Shown here: one piece after another, positions 59,092-64,000 of the stretch
Layout: every line of letters begins with the position of its first letter
Numbering within the stretch: position 1 is the first letter of the stretch
Source of the DNA: Paraburkholderia monticola
GTDB taxonomy: Bacteria > Pseudomonadota > Gammaproteobacteria > Burkholderiales > Burkholderiaceae
NCBI RefSeq assembly: GCF_001580545.1
Contig: NZ_LRBG01000039.1
Location: forward strand, 496,001-560,000
Length of the DNA stretch: 64,000 nucleotides
Direction of reading: 5' to 3'
Translations under genes and position numbers: made by a program
The notes under the pieces: model-generated
The model's input: only the letters and a program-made list of their open reading frames with translations
Database searches by the model: none
What the model was told of the DNA's origin: nothing

Positions 59092-60327
59092 ATGTTCGAC
59101 CGCGTCTTCGTCAATGCCATCGACGTGAATGGCAATCCATTGAACCTCTCGGTGAAAGACGGCGTGTTCGCGTCCATTGGCTCGCAACGCCCCGAGACGG
59201 GCAACGAAGAGATCATCGATCTCAAGGGTCATCTCGTCCTGCCGGGCTTCGTCGATGGACATATTCATCTCGACAAGAGTTTCGTGGGCGATCGCTGGCG
59301 CCCTCACCGCCCGGTCTCCAGTCTGCGTGAACGTCTTGCCGTCGAGAAGCAGGAACTGGCCGGCGCACGCTCCATCGCGAAGCGCGCGGATGCGCTGATA
59401 CGTCAGGCCGCATCGTTCGGCACGATGGCAATGCGCAGTCACGTGGACGTCGACGCAACCACAGGACTGACCAACCTGCACGCAGTCATGGAAGCGCGCG
59501 AAAAATGGCGCGGCCTCGTCGACATCGAGCTGGTGGCGTTTCCCCAGGCAGGCGTCGTTTCCTGTCCCGGCACAGCGGAGGTTCTCGATGCGGCTGTGCG
59601 CGAAGGCGCACAGGTTGTCGGTGGCATCGACCCGACGACTCTCGACGGTGACGCCGAAGGACAGCTCCGCATCGTCTTCGGCATCGCGGAAAAACGCGGC
59701 GTGAAGATCGATATCCATCTGCACGAACCGGGACAGCAAGGGATCGACCAGTTGCACCGGATCGCTGCACGCACGAAGGCGTCGGGGCTGCAGGGCCGCG
59801 TAACCGTCAGCCATGCCTACGGGTTGGGCGATGTCGCTCCCGATGTGGTCGACCGGATCGCCGCGGCGCTTGCAGATGCCGGCGTGTCGATCATGACCAA
59901 CGCGCCCGGCGACCGTGCCTTCCCGCCGATCCTGCGGTTGCGTGAAGCGGGCGTGCGCGTTTTCACCGGCAACGACAACATCCGGGACGCGTGGTGGCCA
60001 TACGGCAATGGCGACATGCTGCAAAGAGCGATGTTGATCGGCTACCGCTCCGGTCTCTACACCGACGACGAACTGCTGTTCGCGCTTCACATGGCAACAG
60101 ACGCCGGCGCCGCCGTGCTCGGGAAAGACGCTTATGGGCTGAAGCCCGGCAATGAAGCGAGCTTCGTCATAGTCGACGCACCCAACGGCGCCGCTGCCGT
60201 TGCAGCGGCGCCTGCGAACCGCGCCATCGTTCGCAGCGGCCAGTTCCAGGACGACGCGTCGCGCCTGCGATTCGAGTCGGCGAAAGCCGAACCTCACGAT
60301 GACGTGGCCCTGAGTGCCACGAGATAA
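59092..60327 (+). CDS. CodA-like amidohydrolase (cytosine-deaminase family)
   Basis: 411 aa. HIHLDKSFVGDRW supplies the HxH metal site with the Asp-Lys that marks the cytosine deaminase branch; MRSHVDVDATTGL, DIHLHEPGQQG, VSHAYGLGD and GNDNIRDAWWPYG follow in order as in CodA/AtzC-like enzymes. Deaminates or hydrolyses an N-heterocycle. First gene of a pair with the bicupin. Confidence 0.9.
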   Translation: MFDRVFVNAIDVNGNPLNLSVKDGVFASIGSQRPETGNEEIIDLKGHLVLPGFVDGHIHLDKSFVGDRWRPHRPVSSLRERLAVEKQELAGARSIAKRADALIRQAASFGTMAMRSHVDVDATTGLTNLHAVMEAREKWRGLVDIELVAFPQAGVVSCPGTAEVLDAAVREGAQVVGGIDPTTLDGDAEGQLRIVFGIAEKRGVKIDIHLHEPGQQGIDQLHRIAARTKASGLQGRVTVSHAYGLGDVAPDVVDRIAAALADAGVSIMTNAPGDRAFPPILRLREAGVRVFTGNDNIRDAWWPYGNGDMLQRAMLIGYRSGLYTDDELLFALHMATDAGAAVLGKDAYGLKPGNEASFVIVDAPNGAAAVAAAPANRAIVRSGQFQDDASRLRFESAKAEPHDDVALSATR

Positions 60328-60348
60328 CCATTGACTGGAGAAAACCGT

Positions 60349-61185
60349 ATGTCAGGCAATACCTACTATGCGCCTCAGGGCGGTCATCCGTCGCAGAAGG
60401 AGCTGCTGACCGATCGCGCGATGTTCACGCAAGCGTATGCGGTCATTCCCAAAGGAGTGCTTCGCGATATCGTCGCCAGTCACCTTCCCTTCTGGGACAA
60501 CACTCGCCTCTGGGTACTGGCGCGCCCTCTCTCCGGCTTTGCCGAAACTTTCTCGCAATACATCATGGAAGTCGCTTCAGGGGGCGGCAGCGAGCATCCC
60601 GAACAGGATGAGAAAGCCGAAGGTGTGCTCTTCGTCGTCGAAGGCGAAATCGAAGTCACGCTGCAAGGCACCCTGCGCGTTCTGAAATCCGGCGGCTATG
60701 CGTTCATTCCGCCCGGCACGAACTGGCAGCTGCGCAATCGCCATAAAGACACCGCCCGCTTCCACTGGATTCGCAAGCACTATGAAGCCGTGGATGGCGT
60801 GCCGCTTCCCGAAGCCTTCGTGAAGAACGAGCAGGACATCGAACCGATTCCGATGCCCGGCACGGAAGGGCGCTGGGCGACGACGCGCTTCGTCGATACC
60901 GGCGACATGCGCCACGACATGCATGTCAATATCGTCACCTTCCAGCCTGGCGGCGTCATCCCGTTCGCGGAAACGCACGTAATGGAGCACGGCCTGTACG
61001 TGCTGGAAGGCAAGGCGGTCTATCGTTTGAACCAGGACTGGGTCGAAGTGGAAGCCGGCGATTTCATGTGGCTGCGCGCTTTCTGCCCGCAGGCCTGCTA
61101 TGCGGGCGGACCGGACCGTTTCCGCTATCTGCTGTATAAGGACGTCAACCGGCATATGAAGCTGACGCTCAACGCGCCGCGATAA
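60349..61185 (+). CDS. allE: (S)-ureidoglycine aminohydrolase-type bicupin
   Basis: 278 aa double cupin. First cupin (EHPEQDEKAEGVLFVVEGEI), second cupin with Mn ligands ETHVMEHGLYVLEGKAVY and CPQACYAGG, whose Glu, His, His and Gln match the AllE active site. Ureidoglycine aminohydrolase releases ammonia from ureidoglycine in allantoin breakdown. The gene follows a CodA-like amidohydrolase by 21 bases, not the usual allantoin genes, so the true substrate may differ. ATG 60349 has TGGAG upstream. Confidence 0.88.
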   Translation: MSGNTYYAPQGGHPSQKELLTDRAMFTQAYAVIPKGVLRDIVASHLPFWDNTRLWVLARPLSGFAETFSQYIMEVASGGGSEHPEQDEKAEGVLFVVEGEIEVTLQGTLRVLKSGGYAFIPPGTNWQLRNRHKDTARFHWIRKHYEAVDGVPLPEAFVKNEQDIEPIPMPGTEGRWATTRFVDTGDMRHDMHVNIVTFQPGGVIPFAETHVMEHGLYVLEGKAVYRLNQDWVEVEAGDFMWLRAFCPQACYAGGPDRFRYLLYKDVNRHMKLTLNAPR

Positions 61186-61211
61186 ATTCCGCGCGAAACA
61201 TGCCATGCAAA

Positions 61212-61241
61212 GCGGCACGCCCTTTCACCGGAACGTGCCGC
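61212..61241. terminator. Inverted repeat between convergent genes
   Basis: GCGGCACG / CGTGCCGC, 8-bp stem with 14-base loop, between convergent genes. No T-run on either side, so at most a weak bidirectional terminator. Confidence 0.4.
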
Positions 61242-61272
61242 GGAATTCTCTGCTTCAATCGCACTTCAGGCC

Positions 61273-62724
61273 TCAATAGTGGCTGCGGCTCCAGAGCGTC
61301 GGCGGTGCGTCGAGCAGATGACGCAAACCCGCGCGCTCGAACGTCTGTTCCGCCACTTCCGACACGCGTTCGAGCACCGCGCCTTCATCGACCGACAACA
61401 CCCGATAGTCCTCCATCAGGATTTTCCCGCCGACCATCGTCATGCATACGTCGCCCGCATTTGCGAAGCAGGTGACGCGGTAGACAGGCATGTTCAGCGG
61501 CATCAGGTGCGGCTTGAACAGGTCGACCAGAATGATGTCGGCCTGCTTGCCCGCTTCGAGCGAGCCTAGTTCGTGATCGAGCGACAATGCGCGCGCGGCA
61601 TCGATCGTCACCATCTCCAGCACCTTGCCGTGCGGAAGAACATCCGGATCGCGGAAGTGCCGGCGATGGTAGTGCATGCATTGCCACATGTGCCGGAACA
61701 TGTCGTAGCCCCTGTCGGGCGCCGCGCCGTCGGAGCCGATCGCAACCGTCACGCCCGTATCGATCAGTTCCGGCACCGGGCAGCGTCCGATGATCGACAT
61801 GATCGCGCTCGGGTTGTGCACGATCGAAGCGCCCGTCTCGACGCATGCTGCGATGTCGGCCTCCGTCAGATCGATGGCATGCGACATGAACGACTTCGCG
61901 CTCAGCAATCCCAGTTCGCGATGCGCGAAATCGAGTGTGCCCGCGCGATGGCCATCCTGCGTGAAACTCAGGTCCCGCTCGCGCGCAAGCGTCGCATAGC
62001 GGGCCGCCTCGCGCCGATAATCGCGTTCGTATCGCGCGACGGCCGGGTCGTGCTCCGGCGCATAAACGGGCAGTGCCAACGCGATCCGGATGCGGCCATC
62101 GGCGTCGCAGTGACACGCATCCACTATGTCCTTGCACACGTCGAACATGTGATCGAACGTGATGTCGCGCGTCTCGCTGCCGCCTGCACCGTGCCTTGTA
62201 TAGGCACGAGGCGCGGGCGGACGCGACGGCCCGACTGCGACGACCGAACGTGTGCCCGTTCTGACCACCGCGTCGCAGTGACGCCGCGCGTACGCGGGGT
62301 CGTCGACACGCATGATCGAATCCCCGCCACCCAGCAGCGAAACGCCCGTCGTCACGCCTGCTTTCAGACGCTCCAGCGCCGCGAGATGCGACTCCGTTTC
62401 CCAGAACGCTTCGTTCGATGCGCGCGTATAGATTGCTTCGCACGCCGCCGTCCATGCATCGCCATCCGGGCCGCCGATCGTTTTCAGCATCGCGTGCCCG
62501 GCATGGGCGTGCGCATCGATCAGACCTGGCAATACGGCCTTGCGGCGCGCATCGATTACCCGTTCGGCGCGGTATCGCCGTGCGAGCGCGGCTGTCTCGC
62601 CGACAGCGACGATGCGATCACCCTTCACGGCCACCGCGCCATCGTCGATGACGCGGCGCGACGGGTCCATCGTAATGACGCAGCCGTGCTCGATCAGCAC
62701 ATCTACGTTTTCGTATTCGTTCAT
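61273..62724 (-). CDS. SsnA/guanine-deaminase-like amidohydrolase
   Basis: 483 aa. Metal site HAHAGHAML, later FTQDGHRAG, SHAIDLTEADIA and IGSDGAAPDRGYDMFRHM, the order and spacing of the AtzA/TrzN/SsnA branch of amidohydrolases acting on purine or triazine-like rings. C-terminal about 60 residues extend past the barrel. Overlaps the next gene by ATGA, so co-translated with it. Confidence 0.88.
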   Translation of the reverse strand: MNEYENVDVLIEHGCVITMDPSRRVIDDGAVAVKGDRIVAVGETAALARRYRAERVIDARRKAVLPGLIDAHAHAGHAMLKTIGGPDGDAWTAACEAIYTRASNEAFWETESHLAALERLKAGVTTGVSLLGGGDSIMRVDDPAYARRHCDAVVRTGTRSVVAVGPSRPPAPRAYTRHGAGGSETRDITFDHMFDVCKDIVDACHCDADGRIRIALALPVYAPEHDPAVARYERDYRREAARYATLARERDLSFTQDGHRAGTLDFAHRELGLLSAKSFMSHAIDLTEADIAACVETGASIVHNPSAIMSIIGRCPVPELIDTGVTVAIGSDGAAPDRGYDMFRHMWQCMHYHRRHFRDPDVLPHGKVLEMVTIDAARALSLDHELGSLEAGKQADIILVDLFKPHLMPLNMPVYRVTCFANAGDVCMTMVGGKILMEDYRVLSVDEGAVLERVSEVAEQTFERAGLRHLLDAPPTLWSRSHY

Positions 62725-63914
62725 GATTTGAGCAGTTCTCCGTTACGCGCGACAATGCGTCCGTTTGCGACGACGAGCCTGCGCTTCGGCCTCGCCACCA
62801 CCGCATGCGCGACGGACTCCGCATCCACCAGCACGAGGTCGGCGCGCGCGCCGGCGTGCAGACCGTAGTCGTTGAATCCGCAGCCGCGCGCAGCGGCGTC
62901 ACTGACGCAATCGAAGGCGATCAGCAGATCATCGTCGCGGCGCAGGTCATAGCGCAGGCCGATCAGCATCGCGCGTTCGATCATGTCCGGGACGCCGTAG
63001 GGAGACCACGTATCGCGAATCCCGTCGTTGCCGCCGAACATCGTGATGCCCTTCTCGCGGCAAAGCTTGAGCGGTGGCACCGTGCGCGAAGGCGGTGCGC
63101 TCGTCAGCAACGCCACGCGCAGATTCGCGATCCGATCGAGCAGCGCGTCGCGTTCGCGCTCCGGCAACGCGCCCAGACAAAACGCGTGACTGACCACGAC
63201 CTGCCCCTGCATGCCCAACGCCTCGACGCGATCGAGCAGAAGTCTCAGCGTGAACGCGCCGATTTCGCCCGGCTCGTGCAGATGAATATCGATCGGCTTG
63301 CGATAACGTTCGGCGAGCGCGAAGGTCTCGTCCAGCGAGGCGACAGGATCCCCGTCGATCAACGCAGGATCGAGCGCGCCGAGCACGTCGGCGCCTTCAG
63401 CGAGTGCGCCGCCGAGCAGTTCCACGGTACCGGGGCGAATCAGCATGCCCGATTGCGGAAACGCGACGATCTGCATGTCCAGCACGTCGCGCATCGCCTG
63501 GCGCGTCGCGAGCACGCCTTCCAGATAACGCAGGCCTGCATCGGTATCGATATCGACATGCGTACGCAGACGCGTGGTGCCCGCCGCGACGAACGCGCGC
63601 GACAGCGCGAGCGACTGCGAGGCCGCATCGTGTCCGGATGTCTTGCGCCATTCGCGTTCATTGCCGATGCGATCGGTGAGCAAGGGGCCGACTTCGTTGC
63701 GATACCACGGGCGTCCCCAGTTGCTCTTGTCGATGTGCGTGTGGCCTTCGACGAAACCCGGCAGCAGTAATGCGCCGCTGCCGTCCTCGATATGGGCGTC
63801 GGGCGCTGCAGCGGCATGCGCGCCGAGCGCCTCGATACGGCCATCGACGACCGATACGGAAACCTGCTGGCCATCGGCCAACCGGACATTGGAGAGATAA
63901 AGAGAGCGAGTCAT
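62721..63914 (-). CDS. CodA-like amidohydrolase, second copy
   Basis: 397 aa. GHTHIDKSNWGRPWYRN, LRTHVDIDTDAGL, DIHLHEPGEIG, VSHAFCLGALP and GGNDGIRDTWSPYGV: the same motif series as the 59092 enzyme but divergent overall. Overlaps the upstream permease stop by ATGA. Likely acts in one pathway with the SsnA-like enzyme. Confidence 0.9.
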   Translation of the reverse strand: MTRSLYLSNVRLADGQQVSVSVVDGRIEALGAHAAAAPDAHIEDGSGALLLPGFVEGHTHIDKSNWGRPWYRNEVGPLLTDRIGNEREWRKTSGHDAASQSLALSRAFVAAGTTRLRTHVDIDTDAGLRYLEGVLATRQAMRDVLDMQIVAFPQSGMLIRPGTVELLGGALAEGADVLGALDPALIDGDPVASLDETFALAERYRKPIDIHLHEPGEIGAFTLRLLLDRVEALGMQGQVVVSHAFCLGALPERERDALLDRIANLRVALLTSAPPSRTVPPLKLCREKGITMFGGNDGIRDTWSPYGVPDMIERAMLIGLRYDLRRDDDLLIAFDCVSDAAARGCGFNDYGLHAGARADLVLVDAESVAHAVVARPKRRLVVANGRIVARNGELLKS

Positions 63915-64000
63915 GTTTGTCCTGCCGATTCGACGGCCGTATCGAAACGCGTGCGCAACAGGCGTTGCGCGGCACTGATTGCAACGAAGATCACCGCATT
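63911..64000 (-). CDS. Partial gene, C-terminal end of a probable transport permease
   Basis: 29 codons plus stop: NAVIFVAISAAQRLLRTRFD, then TAVESAGQT. Frame open to the window edge. A helix followed by a basic cytosolic tail suggests an ABC permease end (TauC/SsuC-like), coupled by ATGA to the amidohydrolase gene, as in uptake-plus-catabolism operons. Identification is tentative. Confidence 0.4.
   Translation of the reverse strand, partial: NAVIFVAISAAQRLLRTRFDTAVESAGQT

Overview
The window looks like chromosome of a high-GC betaproteobacterium of the Burkholderia/Paraburkholderia type. The grounds are strongly G/C-biased third codon positions, a second infA gene with a basic tail, a DUF4148 secreted protein, an H-NS-like minimal protein, the DUF188/NfeD/slipin neighbourhood and an oxidative (non-phosphorylated) L-rhamnose pathway. 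No rRNA or tRNA gene and no CRISPR array was recognised.

Layout. (1) 1-5.7 kb: a branched-chain acyl-CoA/valine catabolic cluster on the minus strand (acyl-CoA dehydrogenase, acyl-CoA synthetase, mmsA running off the left edge), with a divergent AraC-type regulator. Two identical 18-bp repeats 85 bp apart lie in the shared promoter region. (2) 5.8-11.9 kb: housekeeping genes (NfeD protease with slipin, DUF4148, DUF188, AzgA-type purine permease, cytochrome b561, DUF1488). (3) 12.28-29.98 kb: a 17.7-kb prophage remnant inserted inside a [2Fe-2S] ferredoxin gene. It is bounded by a perfect 17-bp direct repeat. The phage supplies a replacement 3' end, so the ferredoxin frame stays open, and the original 3' end lies stranded beyond attR. 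The left arm (minus strand) carries integrase, excisionase, small early genes, a Cro/CI-like regulator, a DpdA-like transglycosylase and a 5'-truncated reverse transcriptase of the diversity-generating-retroelement (DGR) sequence type. The right arm (plus strand) carries NinB, DUF1364, an HNH-like protein, a truncated baseplate J protein, tail proteins, a membrane glycosyltransferase, an outer-membrane protein, holin, lysozyme and a lipase. Capsid, portal and terminase genes are absent.

(4) 30.2-37.4 kb: small host genes, a YheO-type regulator, the second infA, a GntR/MFS pair sharing an operator-rich promoter, and a nasT-nasS nitrate-sensing pair. (5) 37.4-47.4 kb: an L-rhamnose regulon with a sugar ABC transporter (binding protein, two permeases, duplicated ATPase), lactonase, mutarotase, LysR regulator, rhamnose dehydrogenase, rhamnonate dehydratase and a second SDR dehydrogenase. 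Together they should take L-rhamnose to a diketo-deoxy acid; the final hydrolase is not in the window.

(6) 47.6-58.1 kb: small exported and regulatory proteins, an ArsC/LMW-phosphatase-like protein, a J-domain protein, an FMN reductase, an amidase, CDP-diacylglycerol diphosphatase and a fatty-acid desaturase. The desaturase 3' end runs into the wreck of a P4-type integrase (58.14-58.70 kb). (7) 59.1-64 kb: an N-heterocycle or ureide catabolic island: two CodA-like amidohydrolases, an SsnA/guanine-deaminase-like amidohydrolase, a ureidoglycine-aminohydrolase-type bicupin and the end of a probable permease.

The most unusual region is the prophage. It swaps the C-terminal half of a host ferredoxin and carries a predicted DNA-base-exchange enzyme immediately downstream of a DGR-type reverse transcriptase remnant.
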